Shown one piece after another: positions 33,777 through 44,785 of a stretch of 64,000 bases of DNA. The position numbers and the translations under genes were made by a program. The notes under the pieces were generated by a model, which was given only the letters and a program-made list of their open reading frames with translations, did no database searches and was not told where the DNA came from. Source of the DNA: Favolaschia claudopus (lineage: Eukaryota > Basidiomycota > Agaricomycetes > Agaricales > Mycenaceae); contig JAWWNJ010000042.1 of NCBI GenBank assembly GCA_037176885.1, positions 744,001 through 808,000 of the forward strand, read 5' to 3'. Positions within the stretch are counted from its first letter, which is position 1, and the number at the start of each line of letters is the position of its first letter.

Positions 33777-34058
33777 AGTCAACCTTAGTCCAACCAAAGT
33801 CTTGTGCTAGATAACAAAAGCAGGCGCAGTCCAAGTCTTGTGCTAGATAACAAAAGCAGGTGCGTTATGATACCATCAATAACACAAGCAAATACCACAA
33901 CATTCGCTCATTGCTGGTCGATGGGTGGGAGGGGCTCAGGGAGAGGCTCGGGCACCCGCGGTCGGGTGAAGCGCCTGCGCGGCGGTCATCTGGAGCTCCT
34001 TTCCACTCGTTCCTCTTCCGCCGTCGCCACCACACACTCATTTTCGCCCGCCTCATTC
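33777..34058. promoter_or_regulatory. Divergent promoter between TET-like gene 2 and KDZ transposase 2, with 36-bp tandem repeat
   Basis: A 282-bp interval between two divergent genes. TCTTGTGCTAGATAACAAAA followed by GCAGG occurs at 33801 and again at 33837, so a 36-bp unit is repeated twice in direct orientation. A shared promoter or transposase-binding repeats are both possible. Confidence 0.6.
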
Positions 34059-37000
34059 ATGTCAACGGCTGAGTCTGCTTCCCGCCCCAGCAATGCTATT
34101 GTGGTTCGACCTTCGAATGACTTACGGAGACTGTACCACGAGACTGTGCCTTTCACTCCGCCTTCCCCTGTCAAGAGAGCGCGTATCGAAGCATCTACGC
34201 TGCAGCCAAATACTTCTACCTCTACCGTGCAACAGCAAGACAGTGTCAACAACGAGAGCGAGCGATATCAAATGTATTCTGACGACTACGACAATCCTTT
34301 GCCGCCGCCACCCCGTCCAAAGGCACCTCCACCGCGTAAACCAATTTTCTCGGTGAGCTGGCTTCACCGAAAATAGATAATTTTGTTATTCTAACTACCA
34401 GCTCTCAGGATCCGACCCTGTATACGTGGAAAGCCAACTCACGCGAGCGTTTCCTCCTTGAATTAATTCGGCAGGAAGCGTGCGGAGATGCCAGCACCTC
34501 TTTATGCCCAGAGTGCAGGAATCCCGCAGTTCGCGCTGCGTATCGATGTCGAGAGTGCAAGGGTGGCTCCCTCTTGTGCCGAGACTGCTGCGTCCAGCGT
34601 CATCTCTGGAACCCGCTTCATGTAGTAGAGGTAAGCCGCACTTGCAAATAAGAAGATATAAGTTCTTACGTCTGTTTAGGCATGGGATGGGAACCGTTTT
34701 TTGCCAACTTCACTGAAAGCACTCGGCTTAAAAGTGCAATTTGGCCACCCACCGGGTCAGGCTTGTTCCAACCCTGAGCCCGGGCGAGCAGGCTTTATCG
34801 TCCTCCACCACAACGGCATACACGAAGTATGCGTGAGGTTTTGCGGCCCCGGCTGTGCGAACCGAGTAAAGGCTGGTCCGCTGGACACTCAGCTACTGCG
34901 CGGTGGCTGGTATCCTGCGTCCGAGGATCGTCCGCAAACCTGTGTTACTCTGGCTGCTTTGAAGCAGTTCCACGTCTTCTCACTGCAATCGAAGATGTCT
35001 ATGTATGACTACTATCACTCCCTTGAGAAGATCACCCGACACGACGGCGTTGAGCTCCCCGACCGGTACCAGGTTTTCATTCGTGTTTGTAAGGAGTATC
35101 GCCACTTGACGATGCTGAAACGAGCCGGTCGAGCCCATCATGAAGGTGGTGCACGCTCGACGCAGCCCGGCGAGCTCGCTGTCCTTTGTCCCGCCTGCCC
35201 ACGTCCCGGAGTCAATCTTCCCGATGATTGGGAACATGCGTCAAAGGAAGACAGGTACGCTATATCTCGTGTCATTCACTCACTTTAACTAACTGCAATC
35301 TCAGCTTCATCTACATACTATACCTAGCTCTGGACGCGTGTTTTCGCATGAAGCGCGGGCTCATCTCAAGCGAATTGAAGGACCCTGGCCTGGGGAACGG
35401 CATGGCGTTCATGGTCGAGACTGTGCCGTATCGTGAATATCTTCTTACGGTCACTGACCAAGACGAGGCGAGTTCTTCATCGAGATCCTTTACATTTCGC
35501 TAACGTGTCCTAATCTAGATGAGCACCTGTAGCGGACTCGCAGCTTTGGATTACGCCAATACGAAATTCTCGCGCGGATACAGCACAACCGGAGTCGGTA
35601 TGGGGGTCTGCGCGCGGCACGAATTCATCCAACCCAATGGTATTGGCGCCCTACAAAAGGGCGAAAGGTACGTCGCTTCGTTCGTGGCATGCAACATCTA
35701 ATGAACAGTATTCAGGTATTCTAACATGGATTATGTGTTTGGGTCCATCCTGCGCTACCACGACCCGAGGCTACGGAAGATGGTATCCTATGATATCGTC
35801 TGCCAATGGTGGAAGAACTTGATGGAGCGTATGCTGGAGCTGCCGCCGCTCGTGCGCAGCGTCATCGTTCTCTCCCTCATTACCTTTGTGATTCCCAAGA
35901 TGCATATACATGCTCACACACCTATCTGCGGCATCACATTTTCTCTCAATCTCACCCCTGGGAGCGGTGAAACCGACGGCGAGGGGATTGAGCGCCCATG
36001 GTCGAACTTCGGACGGCTCGCGGGTAGTACTAAGTTAATGGGACCCGGTGCCTTCGACGACACCGTGGATGATCATGCCAGCTTTTGGAATTGGCGAAAG
36101 GTCGTGTCGTTGGGTGAGTTTGAGCCTCCTTCTCTGTCTGGACAAACACTCATGACAACCGTCTTGAAGCTGGTACCCTTCGGCGAAGACTCGATAAAGC
36201 TTTGGAGCAGCAAGTTGTGCAGAAAGATGCACTGGATTCATTTTCCCAGCTGCAACAAGATCGTGTGGAAAGCTGGAAGAAAATGGTGCACGATTTTGAA
36301 GACAAGTTGACGACGAAGAATCCATATGAAGTCGTATTCGATGGTATGTGTATCGGTCTTCTAGCGCGCGCGGGTAATAGCTGACGCCTCCAATTGTAGG
36401 GCTGACAGAGAGCGAAGTGAGGCTACAGTTTCAGAAAGAGGAGGAGGAGCAGGCGAGACGGGGTTTACCAGCCAAGCATAAAGTTACACCAAGTTCCTTT
36501 ATGGCTGAATGTTTAGATGTTGAGGAGGAACAGTGCGTTTTCCTGGTTATCGATCCTGATGTAAATGCTGACTCTGCCGCCGAGTAGACGTGAAGTGCGC
36601 GTACAGGTGGAGCTCAAAAAGACCAATACCACCTCCCAGCAGATCGACATTAGCGCACTTCGGACCAAACTCATACGTCGTCTGGAACGGCTTCGAAAGC
36701 TTCAAGCCACTTACAGCCCCGCTTCTCTTCTTGCGTTGGAAAAACGAGATGCTCCCGCTGACGAACAACCCGAGGATGAACCGCTGTATCTGCCCTCATC
36801 GCTGCCGGCTGCTGATCGTGCTGGGGGTGGGTGCACCGAAGGGCTGTTTGAGATGGAGGACCTGATGCGCGATGCTCAGTGTCACAGCTCACTGATGAAG
36901 CTGCGCAATCAATTGGTTATCAAGGCGCGCTTCCTGAACTACAAACAGCTGCACGCCCGTCACCAAGGTGCAACTACTCGTGCACGATCAATTGTCAATC

Positions 37001-37919
37001 GCAATGAACTCAAAATTCGACTTCACTCCGAAAAATACCAGACTGCATGGGCAGCGATTCTTGCTGGGGCGGGAGGAGACGTATCGAAGGTGGGGTGGAG
37101 GAAATTGAGGAAGGAGGATATTAGGTGTATGGAGGATCCAGAGGATATGAAGAAGAAAGAGGAGCGAAGGAAGCGAGCTAAGGCGAGGCGGGCAAAGAAA
37201 GCGGCCGAGCTGCTAAGTCATGCCGTCGATATACCATCTTGGGCGGAGGAAGCGAGCGATGATGAGAGTGACGGAGCCGACGATGGGGACGGGGAAGCAA
37301 GGCAGGGTGGGGAAAACCGAAGGGAGCTTTCGTGGATTTGGATGGCAGCATCATGTGCTGGTACAGATGCAGAGCTGGAGGACGGTACGTGTGCTCTTGC
37401 TGCAGATCCCCATTCTAGCGATACTCATTTACTATTTTCGCAGCGCTGCGTATTGAGTGGTCAAAAACCTACGCTCGATCGAGGCGGTGGAACGAGGAGG
37501 TCAGAATATTGCAAGAAGAATTCCGACGGCTCCCGATTGCACTGGAATTCGAAGCCAGTATGTGGAGGTGGAGATTGGAGGAAGGCACTGCAGCAGACCC
37601 AGAGCTGGATGCGGCATATACGGCGGGGCTGAAGGCGTATGCCCTCGAGCACGAGGCTATGTTTTTGGACCTCGCGGCTCGTGCAAGGGAAACGGAGAAG
37701 GCGCCGAAGCTCGCGAGGGGAAAAATGCGCCGCCGAATCGCAATGGTGGACCCATTCGTTGACGGAGTACCTGTGGCCGTTGAGGAGGATAGAGACGGCG
37801 ACGGCGGCGACGATGACGATGACAGCAACGTGGCGAACAATGAGGCGGAAACAGAAGCAATACCAGGTGTCGAAGATGATGAACAGCTGCTTCTTGGGGG
37901 GGAGGTCGATGATATCTAG
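34059..37919 (+). CDS. KDZ-family transposase 2 with CxC2-like cysteine cluster
   Basis: Start taken at ATG 34059 (MSTAESASRPSNAIVV); the frame is open further upstream but lies in the divergent promoter. A basic/Pro-rich N-terminus is followed by the zinc-binding region SLCPECRNPAVRAAYRCREC, LLCRDCCVQRHLWNPLH (about 34495-34630), then HHNGIHEVCVRFCGPGC. The RNase H-like core has YLALDACFRMKRGLIS (about 35320-35370), MVSYDIVCQWWKNL (about 35780-35822), then ETDGEGIERPWSNFGRLAGS and TVDDHASFWNWRKV (about 35968-36103), which match the canonical family more closely than in transposase 1. The C-terminus is coiled, with ELSWIWMAAS and an acidic tail ending GGEVDDI (stop 37919). About eleven exons, all in frame as read. 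No transposon ends were identified, so mobility is unproven. Confidence 0.85.
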
Positions 37920-38350
37920 CCCATGCCTCGCTTCCTGTCCATTTCCCTTCATCAGCGTCCCAATCAGCGTCCCATTCGCCAGCCCCGTGCCCCCCCTGGT
38001 CCCTGCGAATACAAGCGCCCAGGCGCTTATCCAATACAAGCGCCCAGGCGCTTATCTCGGCATTACCCGACGGTAACTGCATTTACGTTGATTTGATTTA
38101 TCATTGTTTCACTTATTTGCTTAATTAATTGGTGTATATTACAATATCTCAACATAAAAAAGAGGTTTTGACGGCTCCCGAGGTCGTGGGAATCCTTGTT
38201 GACAAGCCGCAAGAAGCCGTTGTGATCCCCCAGTGATCCCCCGAGGCTCCTGTGGCTGAGCCTATGGCCGAGATGCCCAGTATAACATGTTATACAGTTG
38301 CCCAGCAATAACTCATTAAGAGTTATGGGCCCTGCCCAGGGTATAACATG
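37920..38350. repeat. Spacer 3' of KDZ transposase 2 with palindromic repeats
   Basis: A 25-bp unit containing AAGCGCCCAGGCGCTT (a near-perfect palindrome) is repeated in tandem at 38011 and 38036. The perfect 14-bp palindrome TATAACATGTTATA occurs twice, at 38281-38294 and 38342-38355. The two copies bracket the dispersed repeat CCCAGCAATAACTCATTAA...GGGCCCTGCCCAGG that is shared with 25421-25505. Confidence 0.8.
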
Positions 38351-39653
38351 TTATACTGAGCATATGGGGTGGTGGAGACGAGACGGCCCAGCGACGGGGG
38401 TGGAGTCTGCTCGACTCGGCTCATTGAGCTCATCGACGACGGTGTCCAAAGCAGGAGTATGCGCGGGCGGCGAATCAGAGCGGCGCGAAGTCGCAACCGC
38501 GACAGTGTGTTCTTCCTCTGCTGAGTCGCGCGCGCGGCGTTCCCACATGTCAATGTTGGGGCAATGGAAAATCGAGATTAACGGCTTGCGATAAACCATG
38601 TAGCTCCCTCGACCTTCGAGGCTCATGGGGACGGCGGGCGCTTCGACGTAGCCCTCCGTCACGATCGAGTAAAGCACGAGGGGGAGGGAGGAGTAGGGGA
38701 AGTCGTACTCGGAGAGGCTGAAATCGGCAGCGTCTGGCACATAACACTTAACGACATAGGGCGCTTTGTGTGCCTCGAAGTACATAACGAGAGTCATCTT
38801 CCGTCCTGTGAAAAGATGATTAGAGAGAATCCCATAGACGGCGAGACGGGCGGCGGACCTTTGACTGGGAGCAACAACTGAAGCATAGACTCTTCCGGGT
38901 CGAAAGCTGCACAAGGTTCGTTAACAAATCGAGCAGTATTGAGATTCGCAGACGTACCATCTTCAACGATATCTTCAAAGCCTTGTAGACCGGGAACATC
39001 GGAAAGGAGTCGTGAATCCTTCCGCATTCTCTTGGGAACTGTTTGACTCATGAGCAAGCGTCGGGAATAAAACGTCCGATGAATACGTACGATCCATGAT
39101 TTCGGTCGGATCGTCTGGAATATCTTCACGGCCCAGCTCATACAATATACGCCGGATGCCCGTCAATTCATCTGCTGCCAGAAAATGAGAACGGAGTGTG
39201 ATCTCGACAGAATTTTCACCTACACATTCGAATCGCGGCCTTGGGTGGGAGCTCGGGCCAGTTTTCTCCATCTTCACCAAAGAAAAGCTGGTGCAACACG
39301 GCGAAGTCGTTTTCGACAGTGCATATCGTCGAATACAGTTTGTGAACCGCGTTAGCCCTCGGGATGTACTTCTCCAGAACCCCGCGAAGTTGGACCAGTA
39401 TCTCGGGTGACAGCGGTGGACCACGCTGAGTGGGGCAGCGAACGAGATTCTCGGAAGGAATCGATGAAGGGTCACCGCATTCGCAGACCCAAATTCCAAG
39501 TCGCGCAGAAACGACGTCGCCACAGTCTAGCCGGAAAGTATGGGGCCAGTCGTTGGGGCAGGGATCAAGATTGAATTGCGTCAAGTCGGGGAAAGCGAGA
39601 ACTTCGTGAAGGAATGCTTCAATTTCGGTAGAGGGGTCGCTGAGGTATGCCAT
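38351..39653 (-). CDS. Unknown protein 3' of KDZ transposase 2
   Basis: I do not recognise this gene. Start ATG 39651-39653. Six exons join in frame: exon 1 (MAYLSDPSTEIEAFLHEVLA, a CECGDPSS stretch and EDGENWPELPPKAAIRM), a donor GTAGGT leading to SDELTGIRRILYELGREDIP, then LPKRMRKDSRLLSDVPGLQG, then AFDPEESMLQLLLPVK. The last exon starts GRKMTLVMYFEAHKAPYVVK and includes SSLPLVLYSIVTEGYVEAP and a Ser/Thr-rich tail. The stop (HHPICSV) falls inside the dispersed repeat/palindrome region, so the present C-terminus may be secondary. It is convergent with KDZ transposase 2. The lone CxC and scattered Cys do not form a known motif. Confidence 0.5.
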
Positions 39654-41034
39654 GAGGAATGTAGTGAGAAATAAAACGATACCACGCACGGGCTTTTATA
39701 ACTAAACAGTCGTCAAAGCGTACGGTACCAAGCGACCAGGCAAAGCGGTTTCCATTGTCTTCTATCCAAAGCCGTGTCGAGCAGACTAGTGTAGAGTTCC
39801 AAGCGGACTTCCAAACGGGCCTCAGCGGATTCTCGCGATAGATGTCTGGTGAATCAGAACAAGTTGTCGAGTCTTCGACTCTTGAGCGTTAGCCTTCGAT
39901 TCGGCGAGTCCTAATGGCATTGTTTTTGAACAGAAAACGAGACATGAAGTCTCATTCGGACGACTTGTAGTCGTCCGCGCGGTCGTATAGATCCCGAGAG
40001 TCTTGGAGAAGTGTACTGAAAAGTTGAGGCCGGGTGAGCAGAAAGAGGCTGAAAGAGGAAGGAGTGACCGTGACCGTGACAGTCACTCCTCCTCGTCAAC
40101 CCCCAAGTCGACTTCATGTCGCGCTACGCTGACTCCAGGTCGGCTTCATCTCGATTTTTCGGCGCTGCGGCTACCCACTGCTTAAATATGGCTTCTGTAA
40201 ACTTTCGAGATCTACCTCCGGCTGCATATCTCACGGTTGCTCTCACTTCGTCAATGGAGTCGACTTCATGTCGCTCTAAGCTGACTCCAGGTCGGCTTCG
40301 TCCTTGTTCTTCAGCTCCCCGGTTACCTGGTGCTTGAATTTGATTACATGTCTTGGCGTCCTCTGCTCATGGTGAGTAAATAACACCCAGCTATCCAACT
40401 CGTTTTGCGAATGTCTCAGTATTTCTTAGATATGCGTTGCAGCCGATTGCTTGCCCACCTGGTTTTTCTCCAACTATCTTAGGTATCGCGAAAGCTCTAA
40501 CCCCAGCTTCAGGAAATTCTCGTCCGCACACTGGAGCATGCATCGTTTTTGATACTTTGATCATTTACTCAAAACTCGATCCAGACGTTCGATATCTTCG
40601 TTCAGGCATGTTTCATCCCTATTCATAATTACCTTGAACTCACACCAACTTCCAGCCTCTACTCTACGCAAAACCTCTGGCGCTCTTTTCAGAGAAAAAC
40701 GATTCCGATCTTGAACAGGTGCGATTGACATCGCTTTGCAATATCAAAGATCGAGTAAATTCACAGGCTTCCACAGTGTCCCAGTGGTTTTACAAGACGA
40801 TTGATTCGCTAATATAGGACTGCTTTTGTTTGAAATACGATTATAATCTCCATTTTTTCTGTTTTTTTTTTGTCTGTGTGCGCAAATAGCTAAGATATAA
40901 TGTGTGCCGTAGTAACTCGCGTCCCCGGGAGAAAAGTCTCCAACGAATATCCAGCGGCCTAATCCGAGCGCCTCGGGCGTTTCTTCCGCGCTTGCGGGCT
41001 GCTGAACGACGCATTTGGAGCCGCCTTTTGTCCT
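39654..41034. other. Intergenic spacer with three paired GACNTGNAGTC motifs
   Basis: No gene is supported. Motif pairs lie at 39941/39962, 40110/40131 and 40262/40283, each exactly 21 bp apart. The last two are within a directly repeated block of about 40 bp (GTCGACTTCATGTCG...CTGACTCCAGGTCGGCTTC). A minus-strand open stretch near 40880-41060 has protein-like composition but no start or partner exon that I can place. Confidence 0.6.
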
Positions 41035-41350
41035 GACTTCCCACTGCGCTATCAATATCAAACATAGCCAAACACATACTTTGCTCTCTCTTTCTCCTCC
41101 TCACCGGGATCGTTCGGACGCGTCTTTGTCGATCTCGGTGGGCTAAACGACTCATTCGGCGCTCTCCCCTCTAATAAAATCTCAACTTTCTATTCTGCAA
41201 TCGAATTCAAAATACAGCCAAACATCTCTACTTTCTCTGCTCTTCATCCTCACCACAGTCGCTTCCGACGCGATTCGATCGATTTCGGACTATCAAACGA
41301 TTCATTCGGCTCCCGTTTCTCCCAGAAAATTGCAACTTCCCATTGTCAAT
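41035..41350. repeat. Imperfect tandem duplication, unit about 155-170 bp
   Basis: The segment from about 41050 (ACATAGCCAAACA...CTCCTCACCGGGATCG...AAACGACTCATTCGGCGCTC) is followed by a diverged copy from about 41210 (ACAGCCAAACATC...ATCCTCACCACAGTCG...AAACGATTCATTCGGCTCCC). The second copy forms the immediate 5' flank of the next gene, so this may be a duplicated promoter. Confidence 0.65.
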
Positions 41351-41354
41351 TTGT

Positions 41355-42025
41355 ATGCCTCGCCTCCAGCCCAAAGCGAATCCCGGTCGCAGTCTCGAAG
41401 AAAAACGTGCATTGGCGAAGCTGTGGGGCTTTCTTATTCATTTCTATTCGTTTTTCTGATCTTTCTAGCCGCAAACTCGCCCCTGACGAGCAAAAACGCG
41501 CTCTCATCGCGTTTGCTTTCCGTGGCCGCCCTTACCTACGCGAAGGGAAGGGCGTAATTTATCTCAACAGCTCGACTTCGTTGGATCACCCGAAACGCGT
41601 CATTTGGAAAGTAGGGGAAACGCGCAACCTCGTTCGGCGTCAAGAAGACTACCAGCGGTGCGACCGTTCGCACCCTCACACTTGGTTTTTCGCTTTTCAT
41701 GTTCAGCGTCGATTGCTCGCGGGTAAGTTTTCAATTCGTCTAAACTTTGAATTCAAATACTAATTCTCTACTCACAGAACGGATTGTACAGCTTTCTTTC
41801 TTATCAAAATCGAACGGAGGGAAGCGCGTCTACTTCAGACGCAGATGCAGTTGCGGTCACCGCCACCGCGAATACGTCTGGTTTCCAACGCCGAAGTCGT
41901 TGAGCGACATGGTGACGATTATTTTTGATTCTCTCGTGCTCATTGGCGAGACCCAAATTTCTGTGTAAGTTCGCTTGAGCTCGTGTTGTTTATATTCTGA
42001 CCACATTTATAGGGAAGTGCTGTGA
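41355..42025 (+). CDS. GIY-YIG-like (T5orf172/MUG113-type) protein
   Basis: Four exons: 41355-41422 (MPRLQPKANPGRSLEEKRAL), 41469-41722, 41778-41965 and a short last exon ending SVEVL (stop 42023-42025). The core reads GKGVIYLNSS, then VIWKVGETRNLVRRQEDYQRC, AFHVQRRLLAERIVQLSFL and, near the end, YVWFPTPKSLSDMVTII. This fits the GIY-YIG nuclease-like T5orf172/MUG113 pattern seen in many agaricomycete proteins: Tyr in GxIYL, KVG in place of YIG, a conserved Arg in LxRR, and Glu in ERIVQL. A CGH-type RRRCSCGHRHREY segment carries a possible metal-binding pair. Catalytic activity is possible but not shown. It lies just outside the host gene that the retrotransposon disrupted and is convergent with it. 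Confidence 0.65.
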
Positions 42026-42402
42026 GATTGTTCAATCTGCGTGCGAAAATAGAAAAGTTTGTACATGATATTTTGTAAACGGTGATCTTGGAGTTCCTAT
42101 AGTATATAGTTCGCTGTAGATACACTATACTTCCGTACCGTACATACAGTAGTTAATTTCTCGACGGGGGCGTCTTACAACGTGAGTCCCTCTTGAGGCT
42201 ATAATTTTTTCTTACGCTGATTTATTCCTGCAGAGCCAATTGAAACAAGGTTGAAACGCTCATGTGTCAAGGTCAGCTCAATCGATCCGTGAATCGCTAA
42301 CTTTGCTGCAGTAAAGTCGATCATGAAAGGCATCAATGTACGTTCATATTCTACATTTATTCTGAGAACATTCTAACAATTAATTCACGCTCGTCTCTCC
42401 TC
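42026..42402. other. Spacer 3' of the GIY-YIG-like gene and the disrupted gene
   Basis: A convergent interval holding the 3' flanks of both genes. No exon or repeat is assigned. Confidence 0.45.
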
Positions 42403-42452
42403 CTAGTCGTCGAAAATCTCGATGATCTCCCCAGGCTTGCCCATGTTCACGG
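42403..42452 (-). pseudogene. Detached 3' end of the host gene split by the retrotransposon
   Basis: On the minus strand these bases read VNMGKPGEIIEIFDD followed by TAG (42403-42405). Together with 60523-61116 they form one open frame if the element and one ACGG copy are removed. Without the insertion the codon spanning the junction is GCC, continuing KAKA-VNMGK. The last 15 codons are thus now 18 kb away from their gene. Confidence 0.8.
42449..42452. other. Target-site duplication ACGG, left copy
   Basis: The four bases just before the 5' LTR equal those just after the 3' LTR (60523-60526). The fifth base differs, so the duplication is 4 bp. Confidence 0.8.
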
Positions 42453-44249
42453 TGTAACGACTGGCCATTTTTGCGCGTTATATCTGGCTATTTTAAGTCA
42501 AGTGCGGCCCTAAACAACCCAACTACCCGCCACGACTATAGTCTTACTCGACTATCAATAGGAAGTCAGTACCTCTGTTGGTGACACTAAGGAGGGTCAA
42601 AGTGAGCTCCGAGCTGTTGACCGTAAAACCCATCACAGGAGAAAGGCATTATATTAATAGCCTACTGCAGTACTATGGATCTGTTCCATAACAGAACCCT
42701 CAGAAGAGTGACGAAGAGTCAAGTACTTGTGTACTACGGACTTAGACGAAGGTCTACAAGGATGTAGGAGGCGCCGCGGGGGCTATCAGAGTCAACATCA
42801 GTCAAAGGACAGATGCCGCGGGCTGCCGACTATAAATAGACGGCTGGAACAGCGGAAAGGGATCTCATACAGGAGATGCCGGTGCTAGGATCAGAAGGCA
42901 GAGTTATGGCAAGACATGAGGTCTTTGACAGGAGAGTTGATGATGTGATGCTGAAGCCGGACAAGTGCGGCAACTTCATTAGAAATCTATTTCTATATTG
43001 GAGTCAGCGCGGATGACTTGGTGGCTTGATAAATTGGACAACAGACGAGCCTGTGATATTGCGAGTGAATTGGAATGTCCCAAGAATAGTCTCAGGAGTT
43101 ATTAGAGGCGTTGATGGCACCACCGGAAGGGTTGCCGCCAGTGACGGATTGACGGGATCACCAATGATGGCGTTCCGCGGGCTTCCGCAATTCAGTGATT
43201 CAACCGTGGGAGTCATAATTGCTGACTTTCTACCGTTGGATCGACAAGCCAAGAGGCTGCCGAAGGTCCGCCGGGACACCCAAATACCAATATACCATCT
43301 CTCTACTCAATTGGATCGACATTGCTTACTCTGTACTATTTATGTGATGTATTTCTTGGCATTAGTATAAAAGGACCTGTATTTCTCGTTGAGCTGGAGG
43401 ACATCGCGCTCAGTCTATTGGACAGCGTTGGTGAACTCAGGCAGCAACGTAGAGGCATATATAAAGATATTGTCTACTCGTTTGTCTTAATAGAAATTGT
43501 GTTGAAGTTCAGTTCAAGTGTGAATCTAAGCATCGTTTCGAGAGTGTTCACCTGCGGAGGCTTTGCTTTCGAGTAGCTTTGTCGTGGCCTTAGTGTGCAA
43601 GGAACTGCCTGCCTCTACTGCCCGCGGACTGTCTATCTCATTGTAAGGATACGTGTGCTCGAGAGTGAACTAGTATCTCCCTGAGTCTGAGGAAGAGTGG
43701 AACTGTCCATCTGCTGAAGCATTGCGTTGGGACTGCTGGCGCATAACCGGAAGAGATCTGATTAGTCCTCGTCTGAAAGGCTTGTGCTATATAAAGGAGT
43801 GTCAAAGGTTCCTGGAATTTGGAGGTTCAGGTCTATAGTGTAACTGGCGCTATAAGAATTGTGCATTCTGCCGCGGAAACTGTCTGTGGCCATTGTTTCA
43901 ATCTTGCCCTGATATTCAACTGCGTTGGGTATCTTGTATCCTACCGTTTATAGTTCCTATTTTTAGGAAAGGTCCGCGGACGGAATCACTTCCATCTACG
44001 GTGTGTGAGAGCGTGTTTTGTGCAAGGTTCTTACTTGCAAGTCGACTTATATCCTCGTCACTGTGACATCTGGATTTCGGATCGAACCCCACGAACTCTT
44101 CGAGAGACATTTGAGTGTATCTTGTGGAGATATTTGTGTTGTAGTGTTGTGTGTGTTGGTTGATTGTGTTATATATATATTTTGGTGGTAGATTCTCTGC
44201 TGCGCTATATTTAGCACTTCAGTTGATATACTCAAGTGTCAGCGTTACA
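42453..44249 (+). repeat. 5' LTR, 1,797 bp
   Basis: Begins TGTAACG and ends CGTTACA (7-bp terminal inverted repeat). It is identical in my reading to 58726-60522. It contains TATA-like sites ACTATAAATAGA (about 42829) and GCTATATAAAGG (about 43786), and six CCGCGG sites. Several short frames inside are non-coding; their twins recur in the 3' LTR. Confidence 0.95.
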
Positions 44250-44251
44250 TC

Positions 44252-44270
44252 TGGAGCCCACCGCGAGGGG
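44252..44270 (+). other. Candidate primer-binding site
   Basis: TGGAGCCCACCGCGAGG follows the LTR after two bases. It starts with TGG, the complement of the tRNA CCA end. The tRNA species was not identified. Confidence 0.55.
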
Positions 44271-44785
44271 TTCGGTGGTAATTTGTTGATAAAACAAAAC
44301 GCGTTGCTGTAGTTGGGAGAGTCTAGAGAAGGGACTTTCCTGGGTTGTCGAGAATTCCAGCCCAAACCAATCCTCGTACTAGAAAGACGTCGAGGAGAGG
44401 CAGACACCAGCGTAGCCCGTCTCCATTAAATACAGGAGCAGGTGCCAGGAGTTTGCTAGAGCAAGCCAGGGTTGCACTACAAGAACCCGCTCAAACGTCG
44501 ACTTCAAGGAACAGTCTTATACCCGAGTCTGTAAATTGGGGACCCTCGACGTCTGGCAGAAAACCGCGTACGACCAAAAATTCCAGTACAGGACGGTCGT
44601 CTAGTTCGTCACCAGTTAAGAAGAGAAGGAGAGCGCGTTCCGCGGAAGTTATAAATACTTCTGCAGCATTACCTTTTGAGGGACACGCAACCCACTCGGA
44701 CGGCGAGCTATCTGATCATTTGAATCAGACCATCGAGGCTATTTCGAACTCCGTAGCCAAGATAAACCCCCCACAAACAAACACT

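Noticed and set aside
37461..38082. Several 120-190 aa minus-strand frames at the end of KDZ transposase 2
   Set aside because: Shadows of the acidic Asp/Glu tail of the transposase; His/Arg/Val runs reflect the complement of GAC/GAT codons.
43004..44235. Several 60-114 aa frames in the 5' LTR, repeated exactly at 59277-60508
   Set aside because: They are identical in both LTRs only because the LTRs are identical. None has a domain, and they overlap on both strands.
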